From Salinispora oceanensis (GTDB taxonomy: Bacteria > Actinomycetota > Actinomycetes > Mycobacteriales > Micromonosporaceae): a DNA stretch of 64,000 bases. Shown piece after piece: positions 35,770-45,417 of the stretch. The number at the start of each line of letters is the position of its first letter. Position 1 is the stretch's first letter. Location of the stretch: assembly GCF_000383575.1 (NCBI RefSeq), contig NZ_KB911579.1, forward strand, positions 3,870,575 through 3,934,574, read 5' to 3'. The notes beneath the pieces are model-generated. The model searched no databases, was not told the DNA's origin, and saw only the letters and a program-made list of their open reading frames with translations. Both the position numbers and the translations under genes were made by a program.

Positions 35770-36441
35770 TCAGACGGCGATTAGTTCGGGGTGCGGTGGC
35801 CCCAGCTCTGTGGCCTGCATAATCCGTTCGCGGGCCGGTCCGTGTGGCACGCTCACCAGATAGCAGCCGGTGCCAGGGCGCAGTATCGCCGGTGTGTCCA
35901 GCAGCGCGGCGCTCCGGACCAGAATCGCCGCCAGGTCCCGGTCGGTCACCCGGATTCCGAGGATGTGCCGGCGGATGTGTCGGCCGCCGGCCAGCAGCGC
36001 GGCCCGCCAGGCGGCTGCGGCCAGCCGGGTTCGCCCCACTCGTCGGGCGCCGGACGCGCCGCGCACCGGCGCACCGATGAGTTCCCCGCGTCCGCGCCGC
36101 CAACTGGCATCCAGCATGGCGGCGTACCTGGCCTGGTGGGCCGGGGCGACGGTCAGCCGGTGTAGCTCGTAACGGCGGCGCAGGCCGCCGACGCTGCGTT
36201 CATGCGTGACCGGAACGTCGAGCTGATGGAGCAGGCGGTGGAGTCGCTGCGCCGCGTCCTCGCGGTTGAACTCCACCCGCTCGGGTGGGTGGACGGGGGT
36301 GCCACGCTGGCGTCGGATCGTCGTCGGCGTGGTCACGCAGCGCAGGAGGCAAGCGGCCTCGAACCCAGCGGTCAGGGTCAGCCAGTCCAGCGGGTGTGGG
36401 GTCGACGCTGACCGGGGGCGGTCCAGCAGGGTCGGGTTCAC
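35770..36441 (-). CDS. WhiA-like N-domain protein lacking the HTH domain
   Basis: A 223-residue protein from GTG 36441, which has AAGGAG 7 bases upstream. It is not obviously similar to its neighbours. Several segments align with the LAGLIDADG-type N-terminal region of WhiA sporulation regulators: an early GFEAACLLRCV, VEFNREDAAQRLHRLLHQL, GLRRRYELHRL, then ELIGAPVRGASGARR and AAWRAALLAGG. The C-terminal WhiA helix-turn-helix is absent. The match is by eye, not by search. An extended reading frame to 36780 overlaps the membrane-protein gene and is rejected. A nucleic-acid or protein-binding role is possible. Confidence 0.5.
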   Translation of the reverse strand: MNPTLLDRPRSASTPHPLDWLTLTAGFEAACLLRCVTTPTTIRRQRGTPVHPPERVEFNREDAAQRLHRLLHQLDVPVTHERSVGGLRRRYELHRLTVAPAHQARYAAMLDASWRRGRGELIGAPVRGASGARRVGRTRLAAAAWRAALLAGGRHIRRHILGIRVTDRDLAAILVRSAALLDTPAILRPGTGCYLVSVPHGPARERIMQATELGPPHPELIAV

Positions 36442-36565
36442 CTCGGGACTCCTTATCGGCGTCGGATTTCCCCTACGGTGACGGCTGTCACAGGCGTAGG
36501 GGAACCGATTGGGCCAAGCCTTGAGGAAATCTTGCGGGTGTGGCGGGGTCTCGACGACGGTCGCC

Positions 36566-38173
36566 CTACCGCCAGGGCCGGAGAGGTTCCTCTGGGTGAT
36601 ACACCCGATACTCATCGATGTCGGCGATGAGGGCGGCGTCGGCTCGCTCGCCCAGCAGTTGGCGCAGGCGTTGCTCCTGGGGCGAACCGGTCTCCACCAC
36701 GTAACCGGGCCGGCTCGCCACCGCCACCCGGTCCCAGTAGGCGGGGTGGCGGTTATTTCCCGGGTTGAGCTCGTCGTCAAGGACTCCGCAGGCCACCTCC
36801 TCGTCCGTGTTGAAGATCAGTCGGTTGCAGGTCCAGTAGGCCCCGTAGACCTCGTGGGGACCGGACGCCCGCAGGGTGTCCGCCAACTCGCGGGCGGCGC
36901 GTTCGTTGGCCCGAGAAGCGGCGGTGCCGGTGGTGATGAACAAAACCGTGATCAGTGAGGCGGTGACGGTGAGGGCGGCTAGGAACGCCGCGGCGAGCGT
37001 GCCCGCCAGCCGACCAAAAACACCGCCGGTGCCCTTCAGAGCCGCGACCGCCGCCTGCCAGAGTGGCCACAGCGCCGCGGGTAGGGACAGCTGCAGCAGG
37101 GCCAGGTAGCGGGCGTTAGCCAGCGGGTCCGTGGCGGCGACCGAAGTGCGTATGTACGACAGGAGGGTCAACGCCGCGCCGACGACCAGCGCGAGGTGCA
37201 CGACCGGGGCGACCCGCGCGGCCCGCCCGGTGGCCCGCCGATACGCGGCGACCGCGACCACGGCCGCGATCACCAGCAGCACCGGGTAGAGCAGGCCGAA
37301 CCCCTCCAGCCAGCGGCTGCACCCGTTGACGGGGCAGAGCCCGGTGGCCAACGGCACCCCCTCCAGTACGGCACCGGAGAACCGTTGGGCCAGCGGTGGG
37401 TCCGAGTTGTCGTGGACCTGACTGAGCACAGACAGCGGATCCGTACCCGGGCCGGCGGTGCGGTAGTACGCGATCATCGGTGCGACGCCGAGCGCGAATC
37501 CGGCGACCAGCAGCACCCCGGCCCAGCCGAGCAGGTCGCGGCGGGCCGCCCACAGCAGCGCCAGGGTGGCGGCCCCGAGGTAGGGCAGAAGCAGCCAGTC
37601 GGACCAGACGGCCACCCCGGCGAGCAGGCCGAACAGGCCGACAGCCAGCCGGCGGAGCCGGAGCGTCCCCCGGGCCAGCCCCACCACGACCAGCAGCATC
37701 AGCAGCACCGCCACCTTCCCCTCCGGGCGCCCGCCCACCGCGGTCAGCTGGTCCCGGATCACCCGCTCTGAACCGAGCGCGAGTAGGCCGACGATCAGGG
37801 TGGCGAACCAGGGGGAGCCGATCCGGCGGGTCAGCCGATGGATCAGCCAGAGGAAGAGCGCGTAGAGGGCCAGCAGCGGCAGCCGGAGCGCCGGCCAGCT
37901 CGGCCCGAAGAGCGCGAGCAGGGGCGCGGCGAGGTACGACTCCAGCACCCCCATGTAGTGCTGCCCGTACAGGAACACAGGCCGCTCCTGGCCCGCGGCG
38001 ATGTGTAGGGCGGCGAGTCCGAACGTCGCCTCGTCGCTGTTTGACGGTGGGACCGTGGAGAGCGTGAGGAGGAGCCGGTACCCGATACCAGCCACCCCGA
38101 GCACCAGCGCGACGAGCGCCGGCGGGTCCAGCCGGCGGTGCCACCGCCCACGGCGCGGTAGAGGTTGCGACAC
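36566..38173 (-). CDS. Polytopic GT-C/PMT-like membrane protein
   Basis: About 535 residues with roughly ten hydrophobic helices. The first extracytoplasmic loop has STVPPSNSDEATFGLAALHI followed by FLYGQHYMGVLESYLAAPL, the acidic loop arrangement of GT-C glycosyltransferases such as ArnT and protein mannosyltransferases. The C-terminal 100 residues form a soluble domain with two Cys-containing turns (YWTCNRLIFNTDEEVACGVLD). GTG 38173 has GGGGG 7 bases upstream; TTG 38179 is an alternative. It probably uses a polyprenyl-phosphate sugar outside the membrane. The acceptor is unknown. Confidence 0.7.
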   Translation of the reverse strand: MSQPLPRRGRWHRRLDPPALVALVLGVAGIGYRLLLTLSTVPPSNSDEATFGLAALHIAAGQERPVFLYGQHYMGVLESYLAAPLLALFGPSWPALRLPLLALYALFLWLIHRLTRRIGSPWFATLIVGLLALGSERVIRDQLTAVGGRPEGKVAVLLMLLVVVGLARGTLRLRRLAVGLFGLLAGVAVWSDWLLLPYLGAATLALLWAARRDLLGWAGVLLVAGFALGVAPMIAYYRTAGPGTDPLSVLSQVHDNSDPPLAQRFSGAVLEGVPLATGLCPVNGCSRWLEGFGLLYPVLLVIAAVVAVAAYRRATGRAARVAPVVHLALVVGAALTLLSYIRTSVAATDPLANARYLALLQLSLPAALWPLWQAAVAALKGTGGVFGRLAGTLAAAFLAALTVTASLITVLFITTGTAASRANERAARELADTLRASGPHEVYGAYWTCNRLIFNTDEEVACGVLDDELNPGNNRHPAYWDRVAVASRPGYVVETGSPQEQRLRQLLGERADAALIADIDEYRVYHPEEPLRPWR

Positions 38174-38334
38174 GACCAAGCCCCCGTCATCCCCTCACCG
38201 GAGTCTGTCACAGGCGCCCGGCGGGGCGGAGCGGTTTCGCTGCCGGCCCGTTCGCCCGACGGGGTCGCGGTAGGGCGGTGCCGGCCCGTTCGCCTGGCGT
38301 GGTCGGGGCAGGTCGGTTGTGGCAGGGTGGCCGT

Positions 38335-39378
38335 GTGTCACGGACTTCCGCCGGCCAACTGGCCGTACCTCAACTACACCGGGCCGCGCGGATGGAGGAC
38401 GCCGTACACCGTCTGGTCGAGCGGCGGCTCCGGCGCACCGGCTGGCGGATCCACACCGTGGCCTACCCGGGCTACGGAGCCCCGGGCTGGGTTCGGGTGA
38501 TGTGTCGGGTGCTGTTGCGGCGGCCGGACAACCGACAGCGAGGCCGGCCGGAGAAGGTTCGGGGCTGGCGTAGCTTCGCCACCCTACCGGCGAAGCACGT
38601 CCAGGTGGACATCGAGTCGGGGGGCGAGCGGCATGAGACGCGAACCGACCGCAGTGGCTTCGTGGACACGATTGTGCCGGTGGACCTGCCCCCGGGCTGG
38701 GGATCGGTGCGGATCCGAGTCCCGGAGGCGGAGCCGGTCCAGGCGCCGGTGCGGATACTTGACCCCCGGGTGCGCTTCGGGGTGATCTCCGATATTGATG
38801 ACACAGTCATGGTCACCACGCTGCCCCGGCCCCTGCTGGCGGCCTGGAACACGTTCGTCCTTGACGAGCATGCCCGGGCCGCGGTGCCCGGGATGGCCGT
38901 GCTGTACGAGCGGCTGGTTACCGCCCACCCCGGTGCTCCGGTGTTCTACCTGTCCACCGGCGCCTGGAACGTGGCGCCGACTCTCACCCGGTTCCTGTCT
39001 CGGCACCTCTACCCGGCCGGGCCGCTGCTGCTCACCGACTGGGGCCCGACGGCGGACCGCTGGTTCCGCAGCGGCCGGGAGCATAAGCGGGCCACCCTGA
39101 CCCGGCTCGCTCGGGAGTTCCCGGACGTGCGGTGGTTGCTGGTCGGCGACGATGGTCAGCACGACCAGGAGATCTACCGGGAGTTCGCGGTGTCCCATCC
39201 GGACAACGTCGCCGGGATCGCGATTCGCCGTCTCTCCCCGACCCAGGCGATGCTCGCCGGGGCGCTGCCCCACTCGACCAGCGACAGCGCGTCGGCTCCC
39301 CCGGTGGGGCAGGAATGGCTCTCCGCGCCGGACGGAGCCGGGTTGTGGCAACTGCTGCGGGACGCGGGCCTGGTCTGA
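38335..39378 (+). CDS. App1-family phosphatidate phosphatase-like protein
   Basis: About 347 residues. The C-terminal half is the App1 catalytic domain (DUF2183) with the HAD-like DxDxT at 153-157 (ISDIDDTVMVTTL). It then has LSTGAWNVAPTLTRFL and WLLVGDDGQHDQEIY as later motifs. The N-terminal half (about 75-140) is a beta-rich domain. The enzyme is presumed to dephosphorylate phosphatidic acid or another phospho-substrate in the cytoplasm. GTG 38335 is a plausible start without a strong ribosome-binding site; ATG 38392 is the alternative. It is followed after 69 bases by phosphoglucomutase. Confidence 0.75.
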   Translation: MSRTSAGQLAVPQLHRAARMEDAVHRLVERRLRRTGWRIHTVAYPGYGAPGWVRVMCRVLLRRPDNRQRGRPEKVRGWRSFATLPAKHVQVDIESGGERHETRTDRSGFVDTIVPVDLPPGWGSVRIRVPEAEPVQAPVRILDPRVRFGVISDIDDTVMVTTLPRPLLAAWNTFVLDEHARAAVPGMAVLYERLVTAHPGAPVFYLSTGAWNVAPTLTRFLSRHLYPAGPLLLTDWGPTADRWFRSGREHKRATLTRLAREFPDVRWLLVGDDGQHDQEIYREFAVSHPDNVAGIAIRRLSPTQAMLAGALPHSTSDSASAPPVGQEWLSAPDGAGLWQLLRDAGLV

Positions 39379-39447
39379 GTTCCGGGCCGGCCGGATCTTG
39401 ATAGCGTCGGGACTGGCGGACAGGGGCCGGGACGAGGAGGTCAGCTG

Positions 39448-41100
39448 ATGAGCACGCACCCCCGCGCGGGTCAGCCCGCCGAGCCAGCCGACCTGGTGGA
39501 CGTGGCGATGCTGGTCACCGCGTACTACGCCGAGCATCCCGACCCGGCGGACCCGGGGCAGCAGGTTTCCTTCGGCACCTCCGGGCACCGCGGGTCCCCG
39601 CTGCGGAACGCGTTCAACTCCGATCACATCGTCGCGATCACCCAGGCGCTCTGTGACTACCGGCGGAAGTGCGGTCTGGACGGCCCGCTCTTCCTCGGTC
39701 GGGACACCCACGCGCTCTCCGCCCCGGCGGCGGTGGACGCGCTGGAGGTGCTCGCCGCCAACGAGGTTCCGGTCCTGCTGGACAGCCGGGATGGGTACGT
39801 TCCGACGCCAGCCGTCTCCCATGCCATCCTGGCCCATAATCGGGGGCGGAGCAGTGGGCTCGCCGACGGCATCGTGATCACCCCATCGCACAATCCGCCG
39901 GAGGACGGTGGGTTCAAGTACAACCCGACTCACGGCGGCCCGGCGGACAGCAATGTCACGACGTGGATTCAGGAGCGTGCGAACGCGATCCTCGCCGCCG
40001 GGCTCAAGGAGGTGCGCCGCATCCCGTACGCGCGGGCGCGTACCGCCGACACCACCAGCCGGTACGACTTCCTCGGCCGCTACGTGGCCGACCTGCCGTC
40101 CGCGCTCGACCTTGACGTGGTCCGGGCAGCCGGCGTCCGGATCGGAGCCGATCCGCTCGGTGGGGCCAGTGTCGCCTACTGGGGCGAGATCGCCGACCGT
40201 CATCGGCTGGACCTCACCGTGATCAACCCGACTGTCGATCCGACGTGGCGGTTCATGACCCTGGACGGGGACGGACGGATCCGAATGGACTGCTCGTCTC
40301 CGAACGCGATGGCGTCGCTGATCGCCGCGCGGGATCGGTTCGCGGTCTCCACCGGTAACGACGCCGACGCCGACCGGCACGGCATCGTCACCCCGGACGG
40401 CGGTCTGCTGAACCCGAACCACTACCTGACGGTGGCCATCGCCCACCTGTTCCGTACCCGGACGCGGTGGGCCTCCGACGCCGCCGTCGGCAAGACCCTG
40501 GTCTCCTCGTCGATGATCGACCGGGTGGCCGCCGACCTGGGGCGCCCGCTGTTGGAGGTGCCGGTCGGCTTCAAGTGGTTCGTGCCGGGCCTGCTCGACG
40601 GCGCGGTCGGCTTCGGTGGCGAGGAGAGCGCCGGCGCCTCCTTCCTGCGTCGCGACGGCAGCACCTGGACCACCGACAAGGACGGCATCCTGCTCTGCCT
40701 GCTGGCGTCCGAGATCATCGCCACCACCGGCCGTACCCCGAGCGAGCACTGGGCGGAGCTGGCTGGGCGGTTCGGCGCACCCGCGTACGCCCGGATCGAC
40801 GCTCCCGCCAGCCGGGCGGAGAAGGCGGTGCTCGGTCGACTCTCGCCGGAACAGGTGCCGGCCACCGAGTTGGCCGGTGAACCGATCACGGCCACGCTCA
40901 CCTGCGCACCCGGTAACGGGGCTCCGATCGGTGGCCTGAAGGTAACCACCGAGAGCGGCTGGTTCGCCGCCCGCCCTTCCGGCACAGAGGACGTCTACAA
41001 GATCTACGCCGAGTCGTTTCAGGGCCCCGAGCAGCTGGCGCGAATTCAGGCGGAGGCGAAGGAACTGGTCTCGTCAGTGCTGGCAGCCGCGGGCGGGTGA
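39448..41100 (+). CDS. pgm: Alpha-D-glucose phosphate-specific phosphoglucomutase
   Basis: A 550-residue phosphohexomutase interconverting glucose-1-phosphate and glucose-6-phosphate, which feeds UDP-glucose for polysaccharides. Motifs: substrate-binding FGTSGHRGSPL near 42, phosphoserine loop ITPSHNPPEDGGFKYNP, metal-binding TGNDADADRHG, sugar-binding GGEESAGASFLR, and phosphate-binding RPSGTEDVYKIY. The length matches the Pgm family. GAGGAGG lies 8 bases before the ATG. Its stop is one base from the stop of the convergent NAD kinase gene. Confidence 0.95.
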   Translation: MSTHPRAGQPAEPADLVDVAMLVTAYYAEHPDPADPGQQVSFGTSGHRGSPLRNAFNSDHIVAITQALCDYRRKCGLDGPLFLGRDTHALSAPAAVDALEVLAANEVPVLLDSRDGYVPTPAVSHAILAHNRGRSSGLADGIVITPSHNPPEDGGFKYNPTHGGPADSNVTTWIQERANAILAAGLKEVRRIPYARARTADTTSRYDFLGRYVADLPSALDLDVVRAAGVRIGADPLGGASVAYWGEIADRHRLDLTVINPTVDPTWRFMTLDGDGRIRMDCSSPNAMASLIAARDRFAVSTGNDADADRHGIVTPDGGLLNPNHYLTVAIAHLFRTRTRWASDAAVGKTLVSSSMIDRVAADLGRPLLEVPVGFKWFVPGLLDGAVGFGGEESAGASFLRRDGSTWTTDKDGILLCLLASEIIATTGRTPSEHWAELAGRFGAPAYARIDAPASRAEKAVLGRLSPEQVPATELAGEPITATLTCAPGNGAPIGGLKVTTESGWFAARPSGTEDVYKIYAESFQGPEQLARIQAEAKELVSSVLAAAGG

Positions 41101-41101
41101 G

Positions 41102-42031
41102 TCAACGGTGCGGAGGGAGCCGCCGTCGGCTCAGTTCCTGGCGGAGGCCTTCGGGGAGGAGCTCGCGGAGCTGCTCGGGCAGGAGCGGCAGGTCCAGCAG
41201 GCTCAACTTGAGTTGGTTGCGCTCTCGATGGCGGCGGGGGTCGAGGCGGACCACCAGGCCGGCGTCCCGGTGGTATCTCACCTCCACCGCGCCCTCGGTC
41301 ACCGCGTCCTGGATCACCTGCCCGTCCATCTCCACCGCGATCGGTGCGGAGCCGGGGGCAAGCTCCAGCCGGATCCGTTCGTCGGGGGAGAGGACCACCG
41401 AGCGGGCGATCCCCGCCATCGACGCGGAGGGGGTCACCACCACCACATCGCTCGCCGGAGAGACGAGCGGTCCGCCGGCAGCATAGCCGTACGCCGTTGA
41501 CCCGGTCGGCGTGCTCACCACCAGCGCGTCGCACCGGTAGTAGCCGTACCGCTGCCCGTCCACGGCGAGGGTGGCGGTGACGAAGCCCGCGCCGGGCTGC
41601 CGAACCAACGCGACATCGTTGAACGCGACCGCGTCATCCCCGCAGACCGTACAGGCCAGGCAGCTGTGCCGCTCCACGGTGAAGTCCTGGCTGGCCAGTC
41701 GGGACAACGCGGTCGGCAGCTCCGGCGGCTCGACCTCAACCAGGAAGCCGAGCTGGCCCAGGTGCACCCCGAGCACCGGTTTCGGGTCGCCGACCGCCGA
41801 GCGTAACGCGCCGAGCATGGTGCCGTCCCCGCCGATGCTGATCAGTGCGTCGCTGGTCGGGGCCACCCGCGCGGTGGGAAGCGGCTCGACCGTCGCCGGT
41901 ACCCGGTGCCGGTCCGGTTCCCGAACCGCCAGCGTTATCCGGTGCCTCGTCGCCCAGTCGACGATGAGGTCGACCACCTCGGATACGTCCCGGGTTGGGT
42001 GCAGCACCAGTCCGAGCCGGATCTGATCCAT
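41102..42031 (-). CDS. NAD kinase
   Basis: A 309-residue NAD(+)/NADH kinase that makes NADP. It has the family GGDGTMLGALR, then HLGQLGFLVE, a FNDVALVR (N-E/D) segment and TPTGSTAYGYAAGGPLVSP, all of which line the NAD site. The C-terminus carries a basic tail. The sequence ends one base from pgm with no terminator between. Many actinomycetes have a second copy near recN, but none is in this window. Confidence 0.92.
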   Translation of the reverse strand: MDQIRLGLVLHPTRDVSEVVDLIVDWATRHRITLAVREPDRHRVPATVEPLPTARVAPTSDALISIGGDGTMLGALRSAVGDPKPVLGVHLGQLGFLVEVEPPELPTALSRLASQDFTVERHSCLACTVCGDDAVAFNDVALVRQPGAGFVTATLAVDGQRYGYYRCDALVVSTPTGSTAYGYAAGGPLVSPASDVVVVTPSASMAGIARSVVLSPDERIRLELAPGSAPIAVEMDGQVIQDAVTEGAVEVRYHRDAGLVVRLDPRRHRERNQLKLSLLDLPLLPEQLRELLPEGLRQELSRRRLPPHR

Positions 42032-42120
42032 CTGCCCAGCTCACCACATTCGGGCTGGCCCGGCGGGACTTCGCTGGGGCCGACGGTGCGGATCCGCCCG
42101 CGCCCCACCGGCGTCACGCG

Positions 42121-42152
42121 GGCGCCGGCGGCCTTCGTAGACCGCCGGCGCC
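42121..42152 (-). terminator. Hairpin terminator after the M14 peptidase
   Basis: An 11-base perfect stem (42121-42131 with 42142-42152) with a 10-base loop, 8 bases past the peptidase stop. Confidence 0.75.
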
Positions 42153-42160
42153 GCGAGCCG

Positions 42161-45100
42161 TTAGCGGCGATCCGCCGCGAACAGATGGTCAATCGACCGC
42201 TGGACCAGGTCAGCCCGGACGTCCGGGGCCAACCCCTCCAGGCCGAAGCCAAGGTAGACGGTGTCCGCGGTGACCACCGCCGACCCCTCCGCGAAGGCCT
42301 GCTGGCTGCGCCCCCAGTTCTCCGTGGTCTCGGCCGAGCCGGGCGGCGGGCCGGCCAGCGCCCAGTCACCCAGGTCCGTCTCGAACGAGGTGTCGCTGAC
42401 CGTGGCGCCGTCCACGATCACCCGGGCGTCGTCAAGGAAGACCCCCAGACCTTGGGTGCTCCAGTCCGAGATGTATGAGATCGACAGCTCGACCTCCTTA
42501 CCGGCGTACCCGGAGAGGTCGACCACGAGCTCCTGCCAGCCGCTGGAGGCGCCGGTGACGGCGTTCCAACTGCCGGTGGTACCCGTCGGCGAGCAGTCCT
42601 CGCTCTGGTACCGGGCGAGCCATGGGTGCAGCGCCTCGACCCAGCCCGACTCGCAGCTAGCCCCGGTGTCGGTGCTGGTCCGGCCATTGGCGTCCGGCAG
42701 GGTCGTCCAGCTGTCGCTGCCCACCTCGTGCGCCTCGACGATCAGGTAGTCCCAGTTCGTCTCAATGTCGTAAGAGGTGAAGAAGCGCAGCTCAGCGGCG
42801 GTGGCGCCGGTGAGGTCAACGGTCTGGGTGAGCCGCTTGTACGAATCGTTGGTCTGGCCGCTCCACAGGTACCAGTCACCGGTACGCGGGTCGAACGGCG
42901 CACCCCCCGGCCGCTCCCAGCCGAGCGGCGCCGCGCTTTCGAACTGCGGGAACTGCTCCGGTGGCAGGAAGCCGGACGTGGTCAGGAACGATGCCGTGTG
43001 CTCCTGGTTCTCCGCCGACCCCGGTGCGTTGAGCGCACCGGCGAAGCCGGTGAACCGGTCGTCGGTGCCGGTCACCGGGAACGGCCCGGTCTCGCCGGTG
43101 CCACCGTCACTGACGTAGGTGAAGGCCCCCAGCCAGTACTGCTGGAAGTCGTTGAGTACCGGCAGACACGTCTCGTCGTTGGCGTCGGTGCACTCCGCCG
43201 GCCCGTTCGGCTGGTAGCCGTACAGGCCGTTGGCGGCTTGGGCGTAGAGCGCGTACTCACCGCTGAGCAGCAGCTTGCCGCCCTCGTTCAGGTAGTCCCG
43301 GACAGCCAACTCGGTCTCCACCGCTGCTCGGGCGATGGTGCCCGGTACCTGCCCCGGAGAACGCGGGATGATGTCGTCACCGGTCTCCCAGAGCACCATC
43401 TGGTAGTGCGACAAGACACCCAGATGGTGTGGGGCCTGGCGGCCCATGGTGTCAAAGTCGTAGACGTCGCTGGTGCGCCCGGCCGCGGTCAGCGCGTCGG
43501 CCATCTCATCGGCATACTTCGCGCTGGTGCCGTCCTGATCCGGACTCGGCCCGGTGACGTCCTCCATCGCCAGCACCAGGACGTCGCCGCCGACGTCGTC
43601 GTGCACCTGGTAGGTGAAGCGCTCGCTGGTCACCTTCCCCACTTTGGGCTTCTTGCCGCTGAACCAGACCTCGACCTGGTCGCCGGGTCTGGCGCCCTGC
43701 ACCGTGCCCCGCAGCTCAGCGTAGTAGTCGTCGTGGGTGTCGCCGTAGCGCTCACCGCCCTGCCACTCCCGGACGCTGACCGTCTTGGTTCGGCCGTCGT
43801 TGATCGTGTAGTGCATCCGGACGCTGCGCAGCGCCCGTCGGGTGAGCGAGGCGACCTGCTGGTCGCGACCGTACGACGTGTCGAAGGCGTCTACCACGAA
43901 GTCCGGGGTGCTGCGGCCGACGACCGACACCGGCTCGTCCGGGTCGTGTGCCGACTGCGCCACAGCCAGGGCGAACGGCAGGTTCTTCGCCACCTCCGCG
44001 GAGATCAGTTTCTCGTCGTCGGGGAAGATGAACCCGCTGACACAGTCCTCCGGTAGCCATTCGTCGTCCGGGTCGGAGGCCGCCGCGGCCTGACAGGTCG
44101 ACATCTCCGGGGTGAAGCCGAGGGTCCCATAGCGGACCGTGGCGTGGGTGTCGGTGTCGCCGTTGGTGGTGTACAGCTCGGCGGAGATGTCCGGGTCGTA
44201 ACCGGGCACGGCCGGGTTCTCGTCGTCACCGACCATCGCCTCGTAGATGATGTCGTCCGGGGTGGGGGTGGCGACCTGCCAGCCCACGCCGTAGAGCAGC
44301 AGTTGGGCGGCGGAGTGGTAGTTCACGAAGAACTCGAAGCCGACCCGTCGGAATAGTTGGTCCAGCGCCCGGGTCTCGGGCTCCGAGTGCGGGCTGGGCC
44401 CCCGGTAGGTGTTGCTGTTCGGGTCGGGGGAGGAGCCCTCGTTGTCGTACCCCCACTTGTAGCCCCAGTTGCGGTTCAGGTCGACGCCGTCGGCGGTGGT
44501 GACCTGCCCGTCGCCGTCGTTGTCCCGTAGGTTCTTGCGCCAGAGCCGGTTTCCGGGCGTGAAGGTGTGGTCGTAGCCGTCCGGGTTGGCGACGGGCAGG
44601 AACCACAGCTCGGTGGTGTCCACCAGCCGGGTGATCTCCTGGTCCGTGCCGTAGCTGTCCAGGACGTGGTGCATCAGCCGCCGGGTCATCTCCGGCGTGA
44701 TCCACTCTCGGGCGTGCTGCGCGCTGGCGTACAGCACCGCCGGCCGTTTGCCGTCCCGGGTCCGGTCCGCGTTCTTGGTTACCTTGACGGCGAGGATCGG
44801 TTGGCCCTGGTGGCTGTGGCCGATCGTCATCACCTTCGTCAGGTCCGGGTAGCGGGCGGCGGTGGCGGTGATCTCGTCTCGGATGCCACCCGGCTCGCTG
44901 TAGGACCGGAATGCGGACCAACCGCTGGCGGCCTGCTCCCGCAGCGCCTCGCTGGCCGGCTTGCCCCGTACCTTCTTGACCTCCAGCTGCACGCCCTGGC
45001 TGGCCAACCGGGCGGCCTGGCGCTTGCTGAGAACCGTCTCGACGCGGATGTCGCCGGACCGGTCGGTCTCGGTGTGCTCGTGGCCGAGGTCGGCCCCGGC

Positions 45101-45265
45101 CTGCCGCAGCTTCTCCAGCTGCTCCGGGTCAACCGTGCCGACGTACACCTCCAGACTGTCCCGGCTGCCCGGTTCGGACGCCGGTTGTGCGGTTGCCGGT
45201 GCGGTCAGCGCCAATGCGCCGACCAGGGTAAACACGCCGGCAATCGCCAGCCGTGTGCGCCTCAT
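42161..45265 (-). CDS. Secreted M14 zinc carboxypeptidase with C-terminal adhesion-type domains
   Basis: A 1034-residue secreted metallopeptidase. The start at 45265 follows GGAGG by 5 bases and opens with a signal peptide (MRRTRLAIAGVFTLVGALAL). A propeptide follows (about 30-115), then the M14 domain with zinc ligands His184 and Glu187 (AQHAREW), His317 in NYHSAAQ, and Glu in TPEMST. A calcium-loop-like DNDGDGQVTTADG (249-260) is inserted before DLNRNWGY. The C-terminal half (about 560-1000) includes an alpha/beta segment with LLLSGEYALYA and an immune-inhibitor-A/MAM-like beta-sandwich (SYDIETNWDYLIVEAHE). It likely degrades extracellular peptides. The hairpin terminator is downstream. Confidence 0.88.
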   Translation of the reverse strand: MRRTRLAIAGVFTLVGALALTAPATAQPASEPGSRDSLEVYVGTVDPEQLEKLRQAGADLGHEHTETDRSGDIRVETVLSKRQAARLASQGVQLEVKKVRGKPASEALREQAASGWSAFRSYSEPGGIRDEITATAARYPDLTKVMTIGHSHQGQPILAVKVTKNADRTRDGKRPAVLYASAQHAREWITPEMTRRLMHHVLDSYGTDQEITRLVDTTELWFLPVANPDGYDHTFTPGNRLWRKNLRDNDGDGQVTTADGVDLNRNWGYKWGYDNEGSSPDPNSNTYRGPSPHSEPETRALDQLFRRVGFEFFVNYHSAAQLLLYGVGWQVATPTPDDIIYEAMVGDDENPAVPGYDPDISAELYTTNGDTDTHATVRYGTLGFTPEMSTCQAAAASDPDDEWLPEDCVSGFIFPDDEKLISAEVAKNLPFALAVAQSAHDPDEPVSVVGRSTPDFVVDAFDTSYGRDQQVASLTRRALRSVRMHYTINDGRTKTVSVREWQGGERYGDTHDDYYAELRGTVQGARPGDQVEVWFSGKKPKVGKVTSERFTYQVHDDVGGDVLVLAMEDVTGPSPDQDGTSAKYADEMADALTAAGRTSDVYDFDTMGRQAPHHLGVLSHYQMVLWETGDDIIPRSPGQVPGTIARAAVETELAVRDYLNEGGKLLLSGEYALYAQAANGLYGYQPNGPAECTDANDETCLPVLNDFQQYWLGAFTYVSDGGTGETGPFPVTGTDDRFTGFAGALNAPGSAENQEHTASFLTTSGFLPPEQFPQFESAAPLGWERPGGAPFDPRTGDWYLWSGQTNDSYKRLTQTVDLTGATAAELRFFTSYDIETNWDYLIVEAHEVGSDSWTTLPDANGRTSTDTGASCESGWVEALHPWLARYQSEDCSPTGTTGSWNAVTGASSGWQELVVDLSGYAGKEVELSISYISDWSTQGLGVFLDDARVIVDGATVSDTSFETDLGDWALAGPPPGSAETTENWGRSQQAFAEGSAVVTADTVYLGFGLEGLAPDVRADLVQRSIDHLFAADRR

Positions 45266-45417
45266 CGCGCCTCCTGGGATGGAAGGGCCTGTGCCGCGAG
45301 CTTTCGCCATCCGTCAACGACTGTCAATCAAACGTCCGGGTGGCTCTCCGCGATGGAGGGGGGACACTGAGGAATGTCGTCGCCGCTACGGCGCCTTGCC
45401 GCTCGGCTCGTCCGAGG

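Noticed and set aside
36442..36780. N-terminal extension of the WhiA-like frame
   Set aside because: Overlaps the membrane-protein gene's 3' end and reads as low-complexity sequence; the GTG at 36441 has a good ribosome-binding site.
38584..40749. 721-codon open frame on the minus strand opposite the App1-like gene and pgm
   Set aside because: Spans two real genes; composition (Arg/Gly/His/Val-rich) is that of an antisense shadow.
42626..44056. 476-codon plus-strand frame opposite the M14 peptidase
   Set aside because: The minus strand encodes a complete zinc carboxypeptidase with a signal peptide and metal ligands.
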